Source: Calamus simplicifolius
Lineage: Eukaryota; Streptophyta; Magnoliopsida; Arecales; Arecaceae
DNA length: 64,000 bases
Assembly (NCBI GenBank): GCA_900491605.1
Contig: UESW01003903.1
Span: 921,363 to 985,362, forward strand
Direction: 5' to 3'
Of the stretch, positions 9,636-21,101 are shown piece by piece (positions within the stretch are counted from its first letter, which is position 1; each line of letters begins with the position of its first letter). The notes under the pieces are model-generated. The model did not search any database, was not told the DNA's origin, and saw only the letters and a list, made by a program, of their open reading frames with translations. The translations under genes were made by a program, and so were the position numbers.

Positions 9636-11714
9636 TCACATTCCGCTCCACTGATTTGCATTTTTATCGACTATAATTCGACTATAACCTGGAATCTTCC
9701 TCAAACCATTGGACTGTTTCAGCATTCTCACTTTCTCCTCATCTTCCTTGAGCCCTGCCAAAGAATACATGCCCGATAGGACAGAATAAGCCGTTGCATT
9801 ATTGGGTTGTAGCTCAAAAAGTTGCTGGGCTGCTAACTCTGCAAATTCAAGATTGAAGTGGATCCTGCTAGCACTAAGGAGAGCTCCCCATGCTGCTGCA
9901 TGGGGTTTATATGGCATTGAGTTGATTAATTCTATTGCTTCTTTGAGCAACCCAGCACGTCCAAGGATATCAACCATGCAGGTGTAGTGATCTGGTCCAG
10001 GTTCAATGCCATAAGATCTCATGGATTTGAAGTATTTGTAACCTTCTTCGACAAGGCCTGCATGAGCACAAGCAGTAAGAATCCCTAGAAAGGTGACCTG
10101 GTTAGGCTCATACCCATCTCTCAGCATCTCTGAAAACAATTTAAGTGCCTCCTCTGCCAAACCATGTTGAGCAAATGCTGTTATCATTGAATTCACAGTA
10201 ATAAGGTTTCTCTCATCAATGCTTGAGAAAATACGATAGGCATCACTTACATTTCCACACTTTGCATACATGGACACTAAAGAGCTCTGAATGGCAAAAT
10301 CTGCCTCAAAATCCATCTTGATGATACAGGCATGAACCTGCATTCCCTCGTCTAAAATTGCCAGACCAGCCAAAGCACTCAATACACTACTTAACACAAC
10401 AGGATTAGGCCTAAACCCCTCTTCTACCATGTGACTAAACCATTGTAACGCACTTTCATGCTCCCCATTCCTGACGAATCCTGAAATAATTGCAGTCCAA
10501 GCAATTTCATCCTTTCTCGGCATCTGTTCAAATATACGAACAGATTCTCTAGTCCACCCTCTGTTACAGAAGCCCACCATCATAGAAGTCCAAGAAACAA
10601 CATTCTTTTCCGGCATCAACTCAAATAGTGCATTTGCCTCCTCAATTGCGTCATGCTGAACATATCCAGTGATTAAAGAATTCCATGAGACTACATCTGT
10701 CTCTTTCATGCAGTCAAAAGACCTTCTAGCAGCAGTCATCCAACCAGCTCTAGAGTACATAATTATTATGGAATTACCCAGGAAGATATCACATTCAAAA
10801 CCCATCTTCAAGACCAGCCCATGAATCTGAACGCCTTCTGTGATCCTATCCATGTCACCACAAGCATCAAGTATAACAGATAATGCTGTAGAATTGATCC
10901 TCACAGCATCCCTTCTCATCTGCACAAACAGTCTGAATCCCTCTTCCCAGAATCCAGCCTTTAAGTATCCACGAATCATAGCGGTCCAGGAAACAACATT
11001 CCTTTTGGGCATTGCATCAAAAACATCTCTCGCATTGGAAATTCTCCCATTTTTGCAAAATCCATCCACCATCGAGCTCCAAGAAACCACATCCCTCACC
11101 TCCATTCTACTGAATACTCGAACAGCCTCATCGAGTTTGCCAGCCTCCAAATACCCACAAATTAAAGCGTTAGAAGCAACTGGATCTCGCCATGTCGCTG
11201 GCATCTCCTGGTAGACTTCCTCGGCCTCCTTTAGCATTCCATTCTTTGCAAACCCCATGATCATGGCACCATATGAGACCACATTCTTTGCGGGCATTTC
11301 AGAAAACAACTCATAGGCCTCCGAAACCTTCAACGCATGAGCGTAAGCTGATATCATAGCATTCCACGATGCCGTATTTCTCTTCGGCATTTTATCGAAC
11401 ACCTCCCGGGCTTTTGAGACGTCACCGTTTTCACCATAAGCCGTCAGCAACGCGGTCCAAGAGACGACGTCTCGGAAAGGCATGTGGTCGAATATGGATT
11501 GGGCTTCCTGGAGATTTCCATCTCTTCCATTTTTTGTAATTTGGGAGTTGTAGAACACCAAATGACTGCCAGTTTTCGCGATAGAGAAGGCGGGGGGTTG
11601 TCTTGGTTTGGGTATCGATGGGGTAGAAAGCGGAGAGGAGCAGCGGATTAAAAGGTGGAGACTTGGGACGCACAAGTTCTTGCGAAGCAAATGAGGAATT
11701 GGTTTTCTCAGCAT
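9636..11714 (-). CDS. PLS-class pentatricopeptide repeat protein, organelle-targeted (At1g53600-like)
   Basis: Intact, intronless 692-residue protein. The first about 40 residues are Arg/Leu/Ser-rich with few acidic residues, like a mitochondrial or plastid presequence. Tandem PPR motifs fill about residues 55-600, with typical signatures (VVSWTALLTAYGENGDVSKAREVF, NVVSWTAMIRGYLKAG, LVSMYAKCGN, each within a motif of about 31-36 residues). The C-terminal E region follows (MVDILGRAG.L.EA, AAAWGALLSASR, LFELQPNNATAYSVLSGMY), ending PGYSRIIVDKNANQW. There is no DYW deaminase domain, and the E+ part is cut short. Repeat order and E region resemble Arabidopsis At1g53600 as I recall it; this is not a computed match. 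E-class PPR proteins bind organelle RNA in sequence-specific fashion and commonly recruit a C-to-U editing deaminase in trans. Start: the in-frame ATG at 11714 gives the presequence. Confidence 0.92.
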   Translation of the reverse strand: MLRKPIPHLLRKNLCVPSLHLLIRCSSPLSTPSIPKPRQPPAFSIAKTGSHLVFYNSQITKNGRDGNLQEAQSIFDHMPFRDVVSWTALLTAYGENGDVSKAREVFDKMPKRNTASWNAMISAYAHALKVSEAYELFSEMPAKNVVSYGAMIMGFAKNGMLKEAEEVYQEMPATWRDPVASNALICGYLEAGKLDEAVRVFSRMEVRDVVSWSSMVDGFCKNGRISNARDVFDAMPKRNVVSWTAMIRGYLKAGFWEEGFRLFVQMRRDAVRINSTALSVILDACGDMDRITEGVQIHGLVLKMGFECDIFLGNSIIIMYSRAGWMTAARRSFDCMKETDVVSWNSLITGYVQHDAIEEANALFELMPEKNVVSWTSMMVGFCNRGWTRESVRIFEQMPRKDEIAWTAIISGFVRNGEHESALQWFSHMVEEGFRPNPVVLSSVLSALAGLAILDEGMQVHACIIKMDFEADFAIQSSLVSMYAKCGNVSDAYRIFSSIDERNLITVNSMITAFAQHGLAEEALKLFSEMLRDGYEPNQVTFLGILTACAHAGLVEEGYKYFKSMRSYGIEPGPDHYTCMVDILGRAGLLKEAIELINSMPYKPHAAAWGALLSASRIHFNLEFAELAAQQLFELQPNNATAYSVLSGMYSLAGLKEDEEKVRMLKQSNGLRKIPGYSRIIVDKNANQWSGM

Positions 11715-12445
11715 GATTCATGAGTTCATGTAACGCCTTAGAGAATAATCCATAGCTCTAAAGCTTGTTTTGGGCTGCGATCTTAGCAAACTGCTGGCAC
11801 TTGGGGGCTAATAAACAGGGTTCCTCTGCGGGACCAGCGAGCGGGAGCCTCGACCTATTCTGCGATGCTTCGTCTTGCGAAAATCTAAATAGAATTATGT
11901 TCATACGAACGATCCCTTTCATTGTAAATTAATTGTATATTTATTGCCGATGTCCTCAAAAAGTTTTCAAATAGATTCCAAGTCAACTTTCCTTCGATGA
12001 TTATAGAATTTGAACTGAAATAAAATTTTACTGCAAACAAAATCAGAATTATTCATTATTTAAATTATAAAAAATTAAAATTAAAATTATTTATATTATT
12101 ATTGCATGATTTACTTAAAACTATAAATCAAAATCAAACTAGAATCTCTAATTTTATATATGAGTTAAAAACTATGAACCCTTTTTTATATGCACACAGA
12201 ATTTGATGTTTATTTTACAAACCATTAGAAAGGATTTATGATCTTAGATAGAAGGTTCAAATTTTAAATGGTTCAGATTTCTACTATTTGATGTGCTGCC
12301 ACCTGTCAGAGCTATCATTATAATTATTATATTATTAATATAATATAACAATATTATTATAATTATATTATATATATTATGTTATGATATTAAATGTGAC
12401 TATTTTTATATTTTGAATTCATGACCTTTTTTTTTTGGGCATTTG
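11715..12445. other. Intergenic, PPR 5' flank then AT-rich
   Basis: The part near 11715-11900 is less AT-rich and is the likely promoter and 5' UTR of the minus-strand PPR gene. From about 11900 the sequence is strongly AT-rich with no gene. It ends at the Sirevirus target site. Confidence 0.5.
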
Positions 12446-12450
12446 GAATA
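12446..12450 (+). repeat. Sirevirus target-site duplication, left (GAATA)
   Basis: GAATA immediately precedes the 5' LTR TGTTGACCC and recurs immediately after the 3' LTR at 22767-22771, the 5-bp duplication expected for copia integration. Confidence 0.95.
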
Positions 12451-12624
12451 TGTTGACCCAATTGATGATTTTGATGATTAACAAAACTATTTGAGTATAA
12501 CTATTGGAGGCTCTAGTGATTTTGATTTAGTGTTTCAGATTATAAATCTATTGAATGATCAAAATCAGAAGTTACATAGTGTTCTGGATCGAATCTAATG
12601 TCTAGGTAAGAATTGCAGACATTA

Positions 12625-12884
12625 GAGTCGACTCCGAGAATCAAAGAGCCGACTCCGGAACTGGCACGGAAGTTAGAGTCGACTCCGAGACTGTTAGAGT
12701 CGACTCTCACAGAAGAAGCAGAACCTCGATTTTTCTGGCCCCAACCTAGAGTCGACTCCGGGTAAGTTAGAGTCGACTCCGGAAAAGTTTCTTGTCGACC
12801 CCAGAAAAGTCAGAGACGACTCCAGAAATATCGTTTTGAGATGCCTCGAGCTAGAGCCGACTCCATAAAAGTTAGAGTCGACTC
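12625..12884 (+). repeat. Cluster of GAGTCGACTC palindromes
   Basis: Six perfect 10-bp palindromes GAGTCGACTC start at 12625, 12676, 12697, 12749, 12770 and 12875. Near-copies such as GAGCCGACTC lie between them. Most are preceded by TTA. The position in LTR U3, upstream of the candidate TATA box, suggests a repeated regulatory site (inference). Repeated palindromic motifs have been reported in Sirevirus LTRs in general. Confidence 0.85.
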
Positions 12885-13027
12885 CAACCCACCTGGAACG
12901 AAAAATCAAATTGCCAGATCAGCTCTAACGGTAATATTTCTATTTTACCTTATTTCTAACGGATATATTTTGCTGCGAGGTACACTCCAACGGATAGTTT
13001 TCTTCCAAAAATGGTTTGAAAGAAATC

Positions 13028-13034
13028 TATAAAA
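13028..13034 (+). promoter_or_regulatory. Candidate LTR TATA box
   Basis: TATAAAA follows the palindrome cluster by about 145 bp and precedes an A/G-rich leader. An alternative TATAAAA lies at 13718-13724, only 188 bp from the LTR end, so the true start is uncertain. Confidence 0.4.
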
Positions 13035-13908
13035 TGGGAAGACTATTGTTCAAAAAGTAGAATGGAAAAGAACGGAAAAATAGAAAGGAAAATCGGAAAT
13101 AGACAAATCCCATTTCAAAAATCCAAAAAGATAGAGCCTGAATCTCAAGAGGAAAACCTTCTAGCTCAAATCCACTCCACTCCAAAAAGATCAAGAGGAA
13201 TCCAAGGCATTCAAATCAAGTTTTTGTGGATTTCCCAACTTGGAGAAAGAAGTTCAGATTTTTGCTTTTCAACTCTTCTCAACTGCTTCAACTGTGAAGA
13301 ATCGGAGCTGAGGCTTGATTCAACCTAGCAAGGAGAAGAAGAAAAGAAGAAAAGAAGAAAAGCTCAAAAGCCAACCATCTTCAAATCAGGCTTTTCTAAA
13401 CTTGTTATATTATTTGATTATCTCCTCATTAAGGAGCTTTGTATTTGAAAAACATATTTCATTTGTTTGTATCTAGTTCAATCTGGGGGATTGAACTAGT
13501 GGAGGTAGTCTTACCTCGGTACAAGCTTGGTAAAGCTTGTGTTAGGGTTTTTGTGCTGGTAAGCCTTTGAAAACCAGCTGGGTTCGTTGTGCGCCCGGAA
13601 AAACAACAAGTTTGAGTTGTGAGCTTGTAAAACAACTCTGCTGTAATCTAAGGTGATTATAGTGTGGACCCAAGTGAATCTTGGGAGTGGACGTAGGTGT
13701 TGGATACACCGAACCACTATAAAATCTTTTGTGTTTGTCGTGTTCTATTGACTCTATCTCTATCTCTATTCTATTCACTGCACTTTATAGTTACTTTGCA
13801 TTTTCCCTCATTAATCTCAAGCAAACTATTTTAAAAAGGGCTAATTTTTTTAAGAACCTAATTCACCCCCCCCCCCCCCCCTCTTGGGTTGTCATCTGGG
13901 CCAGCAAT

Positions 13909-13920
13909 TGGTATCAGAGC
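13909..13920 (+). other. Primer-binding site (initiator Met tRNA type)
   Basis: TGGTATCAGAGC begins two bases after the 5' LTR end and is complementary to the 3' end of plant initiator methionyl tRNA, the standard copia primer. Confidence 0.92.
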
Positions 13921-13967
13921 TAGTGCTCATTAGATTTTGATCACACGATCAAAAGCTAAAGTTCCAA

Positions 13968-15488
13968 ATGGCAACACAAGTTGGTTCTTTTGCTGAAGGT
14001 CATTCTACGAATAGACCTCCACTTTTTAATGGCTCAAATTATTCTTATTGGAAAGCTAGAATGAGGATATTCATTCAAGCTTCTGAATATGAGCTTTGGG
14101 GTGTTATAATTAATGGACCTAGTACACCCACACATGTTATTGATGGCACTATTGTTCCTAAGCCCGAAAGGACTGGAATGATAATGATAGGAAAATGGCA
14201 CAGCTTAACGCTAAAGCCATGAATGTACTATATTGCTCATTAGACGCTAATGAATTTAATAGAATCTCCACTTGTAATTCCGCAAAGGAGATTTGGGATA
14301 GATTAGAGGTTACCCATGAGGGTACCAACCAAGTGAAAGAATCCAAAATAAATAATCTTGTTCATAAATATGAGTTATTTAATATGGAACAATCTGAAAC
14401 CATTGCATGCATGTACACTAGATTCACAGATATTGTAAATGGTTTGAAAAGTCTTGGTAAGACATATACTAACTCCGAACTTGTTCAGAAAATTCTTAGG
14501 TCATTACCAAGATCATGGGAAGCAAAAATGACTGCAATCCAAGAAGCTAAGGACCTCAACACTTTACCCTTAGAGGAGCTTCTAGGATCTCTAATGACCC
14601 ATGAGCTGACTATGAGACAGCATGTTGAGGAGGACACAAAGAAGAAGAAAATGATTGCCCTCAAAGCTGCAAAAGATGAAGAGAGCAGCAGCAATGATGA
14701 TGATGATGATGAGACTGCTCTCTTAGCCAAGAAATTTAAGAGATTTATGAGGAGAAAGAAACCCTTCCACAAGAAAAAATTTGGAGCTAAGTGGGAAGGA
14801 GAAAAGGATAAAAATAAGGACAAAGACAAAGAAAAAGAGAAAGACCCCTTGACTTGCTATGAATGTAATAAACCGGGGCACTTTAGAAATGAATGTCCAA
14901 AGTTGAAGAAAGCCTACAAAAAGAAAAAGAAGGCTTATATGGCGATATGGAGTGACAGCGAGGAATCTTCTTCCGAAGAAGAAGAACAAAAGGAAGTCGC
15001 AAACGTATGTTTCATGGCGGACGACAACGATGAAGTAAGTTCCGATAACCCTTGCGATGAATTTGCTTTCGATGAACTTTTTGATGCTTTTAATGAACTT
15101 ATTGGGGATTTTAAAATCTTGAAAAAGAAATACAAGTTTTTGAAAAATGAAAACTTAGCCTTCATTCAAAAAAGAAAATCTTAACAATGAAATTAAGAAA
15201 CTTAAATCTGAAAATAAAATTTTAATGAATGAAAAGGAATCAATCTCAAATGAAAAAGATAAACTAAAGAAGGAAGTTGATAAATATAAAAGTATTGTTA
15301 ACAAATTCACTTATAGTTCAGAAAAACTTAATTTATTGTTAAGTAATCAAAGAGCTATATATGATAAGGCTGGTTTAGGATATAGGCCAAATTTGAAACA
15401 AAAATTTGTCAAAAACTTTTTTAAAAAGGAACAAAACCCTGATAATATTACATGTCATTACTGTAACAAGAAAGGACACAAATTTTGA
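13968..15488 (+). pseudogene. Sirevirus gag (frameshifted)
   Basis: Starts with ATG at 13968 (MATQVGSFAEGH), 47 bp after the PBS. The N-terminal part has the copia gag opening (PPLFNGSNYSYWKARM). A frameshift near 14170 moves it to the next frame (14195-15184), which carries the UBN2-type gag core (KEIWDRLEVTHEGT, SLPRSWEAKMTAI). A Lys/Asp/Glu-rich stretch and a zinc knuckle CYECNKPGHFRNEC follow. A second shift near 15180, by an A-run, leads into a predicted coiled coil (15225 onward). A further CHYCNKKGH knuckle is broken at 15488. Gag forms the virus-like particle and binds element RNA; this copy cannot make the full protein. Confidence 0.88.
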
Positions 15489-17091
15489 ATGCAATGTTAA
15501 GAAAATAGATAAAAGATAAATAGTAAAGGGAAGAAAATATGGGTTCCGAAAGGAACAATATTTGTTGCTACTAACATGAAGGACCCAAGAAAGCTTGGGT
15601 ACCTAAACATAAAGTCTGATTTTATTGCAGGAATGTCTTGTGGCCAAGAGATCAAAAAGAAAGTGGTATCTTGATAGTGGCTGCTCAAGACATATGACGG
15701 GTGACAAAGAAGAATTCATCACCCTTGAAGAAAAGAGAGGAGGAGTTGTTACATTTGGCGACAATGGCAAAGGCCAAATCTTGGGGTTTGGTAACATTCA
15801 AATAACTCCCTCTATATTTATTGAAAATGTACTTTATGTTGATGGTTTAAAGCATAACTTAATTAGTATAAGTCAATTATGTGACAAAGGTTTTAAAGTA
15901 TCTTTTGAATCTTCTTTATGCACTGTAGCTAATCCCATTGATAATAGCATTGTTTTTATTGGAAATAGAAATGGCAATGTATACATGATTGATTTAGACA
16001 AATTGTCTACTAATAACCATTGCTTAGTTGCTAATAATGCTAATATGAATGAGATTGGTTGGTTGTGGCATCGAAGATTAGGTCACGCAAGCACACACCT
16101 TATTTCAAAACTAATTAGAATGGATTTAGTAAAAGGTCTACCTAAATTAGATTTTGAAAATAACAAAATATGTGATGCATGTCAGTTTGGAAAACAAACA
16201 AGAAGTTCTTTTAAATCTAAAAATATTGTTTCAACTTCTAGGCCATTAGAGCTACTTCACATGGACCTTTTTGGACCAACTAGAACCACAAGTCTAGGAG
16301 GAAAGAAATATGGTCTTGTGATAGTAGATGATTACTCTAGATTCACTTGGGTAATGTTTTTAGCTCACAAAGATGAGACTTTCTCGATATTCATGAAATT
16401 CTTCAAGAAAGTAACAAATGAGAAAAACACTACCATAGTGTCTCTAAGAAGTGATCATGGAACAGAATTTGAAAATCACTTATTTGAAAGTTTTTGCAAT
16501 GAAAATGGTATTAATCATAATTTTTCTGCACCTAGGACCCCACAACAAAATGGAGTAGTTGAAAGGAAAAATAGGACTCTAGAAGACATGGCCCGTACCA
16601 TGCTATGTGAAAGTAAACTCCCGAAATACTTTTGGGCGGAAGCTATTAACACAGCATGTTACATCCTAAATAGAGCCTTAATAAGACCTATTTTAAAGAA
16701 AACACCTTACGAATTATGGCATGATAGAAAACCCAACATTAAATATTTTCATGCATTTGGTTGTAAATGTTTTATTCATAATAATGGTAAAAACAACTTA
16801 GGTAAATTTGATGCAAAATCTGATGAAGGAATATTCTTAGGTTATTCAACAACTAGTAAAGCATATAGAGTGTTCAATAAAGGAAGCCTAATTGTTGAAG
16901 AATCTATTCATGTAATTTTTGATGAATCTTTAACATCAAGTTCCAAAAGGATTGATGATGAGGAAGATACAAACATTCTCGAAAACAATCTTGAAAAACT
17001 TAATATGATGTATCTTCAGATCATGAACAAGAAGTTAAAGATAATGATTCGCCTAATGCTGATGATATTAATACTAATCATAATGATATAG
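15489..17091 (+). pseudogene. Sirevirus pol, protease and integrase
   Basis: The long open segment has no ATG of its own and continues the polyprotein from about 15540. The protease active site is WYLDSGCSRHMTG (DSG). The integrase zinc region is LWHRRLGHA, then CDACQFGKQ. The catalytic D-D-E is intact: LLHMDLFGP, LRSDHGTEF and NGVVERKNRT. The C-terminal part has the usual GCKCF and GIFLGYS motifs. The frame collapses after about 16990 into a low-complexity Met/Ile/Leu tail, showing a frameshift before RT. Integrase inserts element cDNA in the nucleus, and this domain looks intact. Confidence 0.9.
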
Positions 17092-17263
17092 ATCTACCAA
17101 GAGATTGGAGATACGCTTATAGTCATCCCAAGGAATTGATTATAGGTGATCCATCTCAAGGAATAAGAACTAGATCATCTATGAGAAATATTAGTAATCA
17201 CCTTGCATTTGTTCTCAAATTGAACCTAAAACCATTGAAGAAGCTGAAAAAGATAATAATTGG

Positions 17264-18751
17264 ATGCTAGCTATGCAAGAAGAATTAAACCAATTCACTA
17301 GAAATAATGTATGGACATTAGTGGAAAGACCTAAAGATCATTCTGTTATAGGATCAAAATGGGTTTTTAGAAATAAACTAGATGAAAATGGCATAGTAAT
17401 TAGAAACAAAGCTAGATTAGTTGCAAAAGGATATAATCAAGAAGAAGGTATTGATTTTGATGAAACCTTTGCACCTGTAGCTAGATTAGAAGCCATTAGG
17501 CTATTACTAGCATTTGCATGTCACATGAACATTAATTTATTTCAAATGGATGTCAAAAGTGCATTTTTAAATGGATTAATAAATGAAGAAGTATATGTAG
17601 AACAACCACCAGGTTTTGAAGATCATGAATTTTCAAATCACGTTTTTAAATTGCACAAGGCATTATATGGTTTGAAACAAGCACCTAGAGCTTGGTATGA
17701 TAGACTAAGTAAATTTTTGATTGAAAATGATTTTACAAGAGGAAATGTTGATAAAACATTGTTTTTGAAAAGAAAAGATAAAGATTTACTTGTAGTTCAA
17801 ATTTATGTTGATGACATTGTATTTGGTGCTACTAACAATCTTCTATGTCAAGAGTTTGCTAAGTTAATGCAGGGAGAATTTGAAATGAGCATGATGGGAG
17901 AACTCAATTTCTTCCTTGGACTCCAAATCAAACAAAGCAAAGAGGGAATCTTTATCAACCAAACAAAGTACACAAGAGAAATTCTAAAGAAGTTTGGTAT
18001 GGAATCAATAAAACCCCTCGGAACACCAATGAGTCCTTCATGCAAGCTGGACAAAGATGAAGAAGGTAAGAAGGTTGATCAAAAATATTATCGAGGTATA
18101 ATCGGATCCCTACTTTACTTAACTGCAAGTAGACCAGACATAATGTTTGCTGTTTGCTTATGTGCTAGATTTCAGTCTGAACCAAAAGAATCACATTTAA
18201 TTGCTGTTAAAAGAATACTAAGATACTTAAGTGGAACAAAAAATGTAGGTTTATGGTATTCTAGAGACTCAACATTAAATCTGATTGCTTATTCTGATTC
18301 TGATTATGCTGGATGTAAGTTAGATAGAAAAAGCACAAGTGGTGCATGCCAATTTTTAGGAAGTAACTTAATCTCATGGTTTAGCAAAAAGCAAAATTCG
18401 GTTGCATTATCTACTGCTGAAGCAGAATATGTTGCAGCTGGAAGTTGCTGTGCTCAAATCCTATGGATTAAGAGACAACTTGAAGACTATGGTATCACAC
18501 TTGATAAGACACCTATAAGATGTGATAATACAAGTGCAATAAATCTAACTAAAAATCCAATTCAACATTCAAGAACAAAGCATATTGAAATAAGATATCA
18601 CTTTATAAGAGAACATGTAGCCAATAATGAAATTTGTCTTGATTATGTGAATACTGAAGAACAACTGGCAGATATATTAACAAAACCCTTAAGTGAAGAG
18701 AGATTTTGTTATCTTAGAGGAGAATTAGGAGTTTGTGATCCTTTGGAATAG
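17264..18751 (+). pseudogene. Sirevirus pol, reverse transcriptase and RNase H
   Basis: 495 uninterrupted codons from an internal ATG; the true domain begins upstream near 17225 in the same frame. RT motifs: GSKWVFRNKLDENG, ARLVAKGYNQEEGIDFDETFAPVAR (in two parts), DVKSAFLNG, LYGLKQAPRAWY and IYVDDIVFG (the YVDD active site). RNase H follows with YSDSDYAGC, STAEAEYVAAGS, DNTSAINL, HIEIRYHFIRE and ADILTKPL. It is cut off from integrase by the 17090 frameshift. Biochemically it looks complete but would need a way to be translated. Confidence 0.9.
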
Positions 18752-18943
18752 TTTTCTGAAACTCTTAAGGACATCTATCTAGATTTCATCATTTCTTGAA
18801 AAATCTCGATATTCAATAAGGAAATCTATCTAGATCTTGATTCATTGTTTCCCCAATTGCTAAGGAACATTATCTAGAATTTGATGATTAATTTGAATAG
18901 TTTCAAATCCTTGAAACTTGATTTTTTATCTCTGAAACTGTTA

Positions 18944-19140
18944 GAGTCGACTCTGACAGTTTGTGGAGTCGACACCTGTTTTTGATGTTCTGTCTAAGCA
19001 ATTAGAGCCGACTCTGGCTTTTGTAGAGCCGACTCTAATTCGAGCGCTGACAGATTTTCTGGTTCGGAGCCGACACCCAGTTTTCGGGAGTCGACTCTAA
19101 GTCGAGCTAGGTCAAAAATAAAAAGGCGGAGTCGACCCCA
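18944..19140 (+). repeat. Second GAGTCGACTC palindrome field, between pol and env-like ORF
   Basis: The LTR palindrome reappears here: perfect GAGTCGACTC at 18944 and 19088, with GAGCCGACTC variants between them and GGAGTCGAC near 19131. It sits just before the env-like start codon (19241), a sensible place for a second promoter (inference). Confidence 0.75.
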
Positions 19141-19240
19141 ATCATTCCATCCGTCTCCCAAAACCTCTCCAAAAAGCTCCAAAGCCTTTCCAACTTCCCC
19201 AATCTACTCAAAGCCTTTGATTAATCTTCCAATCTTCTCA

Positions 19241-20399
19241 ATGGCACCTAAGAGGCGCGGTTTCGTCGGTGGAGCGTCCGTTCCACAAGGAGACGCACTA
19301 TTCGGAGGCAACCCTCGCCATCCTCCTCTTCGGCCACTCAAGAAGATTCCCCTCCTTCACCTCTTCACCCAAAGTTGATCATTTAGCCGGTAAGACCATT
19401 ACAACTGGAAGAAAGGTGAATTTTGATTTCTTTGAGTCGGAAGGATTCACTATAGGAAGAAGTTTGAAAGAAATGGGTGGGAAAAGATCTGTTCATTAGA
19501 TATCCCCACATATCCAGCCTTAGTGAGAGAGTTTTACAATGGTTTAAGTAGAGGAGAAGGTGGATTAATCAGTATAGTAAGAGGAACAAGAGTTACAATA
19601 ACCACTGAGATACTTGGAAATTTATTGGAAATGCCCACAATCGGTTTAATGGAATATCAACATGAGGATAGAAGTGGAGCATTGACAAGAATGTTAGGGA
19701 GAGATGTAACCGAGTTTGAGGAAATCCTTGCAAATCAATTGAATCTGGAACTCAGGTTACTACATAATTGTGGAAGAATCTTGTTTCCGAAAATTGGTAG
19801 ATTCGAGTATGTCTCGGAGCGAGACGTTCTTTGATGGATTGCATAATTACTGGAAGGCCAGTCAACTTAGCTGGCATGATGATTGGATATATGGCAGAGG
19901 CGGCTACAAAGAAAGATCTACACTGCCATATGGTATGATTTTGACTTTAATCTTTAGAAGCCAAGGTGTGCTATTATGGAGAATGAACCCCTAAGAAAAT
20001 TGAGACACACTGACTATTATAGTATCTACTATTCATCGGATGGGCTTCAAGAAGTTGAATGGTGTTTGGATGAAAGGAGGAAGAGAGGAAAGAGCAGAAA
20101 GAGATAGAGCAGAAGAAACCAGAGTAGAAGACATCCCTGGACCATCCACTGAGGGACCATCTGTCCCTGATCCATCTATTGCGGGACCATCTTCAGCTGG
20201 ACCTTCAGAGGCCGGACCTAGTACTATTCCCTCACCTCCACATCAGTCTATAGCAACTTCTGGGAGATTCTCTGATGAACAGATTGGTCAGCTGAGAGCT
20301 TTGCTTGCTGAGTATGATAGTCAGAGATCTCATGAAATTACTCAATTAAAAGAAGACTTTAATCAGTTGAAGAAGAACTTAATTCGAGACTGGACATGA
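19241..20399 (+). pseudogene. Sirevirus env-like ORF, degraded
   Basis: An ATG at 19241 (MAPKRRGFVGG) opens a frame typical in position for the extra ORF of Sireviruses. It shifts frame several times (near 19270, 19480, 19825 and 19920). Recognisable patches are GKTITTGRKVNFDFFESEG, YPALVREFYNGL and LPYGMILTLIFR, which fit the plant 'putative transposon protein' domain found in such ORFs. The C-terminal part (20040-20399) is Pro/Ser-rich with repeated GPS triplets, then a Glu/Gln/Lys stretch likely to form a coiled coil. Function of this ORF in the family is unproven. No signal peptide or clear membrane segment is visible here. Confidence 0.65.
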
Positions 20400-20837
20400 T
20401 CTCCTTTACCTAAGCAATTCTGTTGAATCCTTTGGTGCTGAACTTCACAAAATCTTTGAAAGGATGGAAGGTATTGCTGATGGGTCGGGATCTTATGTTC
20501 ATGCAACTGGTCAACTGAAGAAGGACATTGACCTTGCAGTCTCACAAATTGAAGCTTGCCTTGAAAACTTTAAGAAATCACAAAAGATGATGTAATGGAA
20601 ATCATAGGTCATTTGAAGAAAATTGTATTCAAACACATCTGACCTTGATTTTGATTTTGATAGTTTGTACTTAGGAATTTTTGAATATCTAATGTATTTC
20701 ATTTTGGAATGTACATGAATCAACTAATGTAATACTTCTTACTTATGAAATGCAATTTCACATTTTCAAATATTGACTGCTTGAATCCCTATGTTTTATT
20801 AACTTTCTTTATCTAAACTCTCCTTATTGCTGATAAC

Positions 20838-21101
20838 AAAAAAGGGGGAGAGATGGTTGAATATGCAAAGAAAGAAAGATTGATTCTGGTTGAATATGAT
20901 GGTTGAATATGAATTTGAATATATTGAATATGAATTTGAATATGAAAGAAAGACTTAAAAATTTTAATGAAAGATTGATTGTATATGCATAAAGAAAGAA
21001 AGAAAGGGGGAGAAATAATTGTTTATGCAAGATAACTTGAAATTTTAATCAGTTAAAATTCGATGCTTATATATAGGGGGAGCTATTCAATGCAGGGGGA
21101 G
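20838..21101 (+). other. Multiple internal polypurine tracts
   Basis: AAAAAAGGGGGAG at 20838-20850, AAAGGGGGAG at 21003-21012, ATAGGGGGAG at 21073-21082 and GCAGGGGGAG at 21092-21101 precede the true PPT. Several PPT copies upstream of the 3' LTR are a described Sirevirus trait. Confidence 0.85.

Larger units (their letters stand above)
12451..13906 (+). repeat. Sirevirus 5' LTR
   Basis: 1456 bp, TGTTGACCC...CCAGCA. Contains a cluster of GAGTCGACTC palindromes (12625-12884), a TATAAAA at 13028-13034 as candidate promoter, a second TATAAAA at 13718, and a C-run near 13866-13881 close to the 3' end. Matches 21320-22766 along its length. The LTR's last bases differ between copies (CCAGCA here, CCAACA in the 3' LTR). 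Confidence 0.95.
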
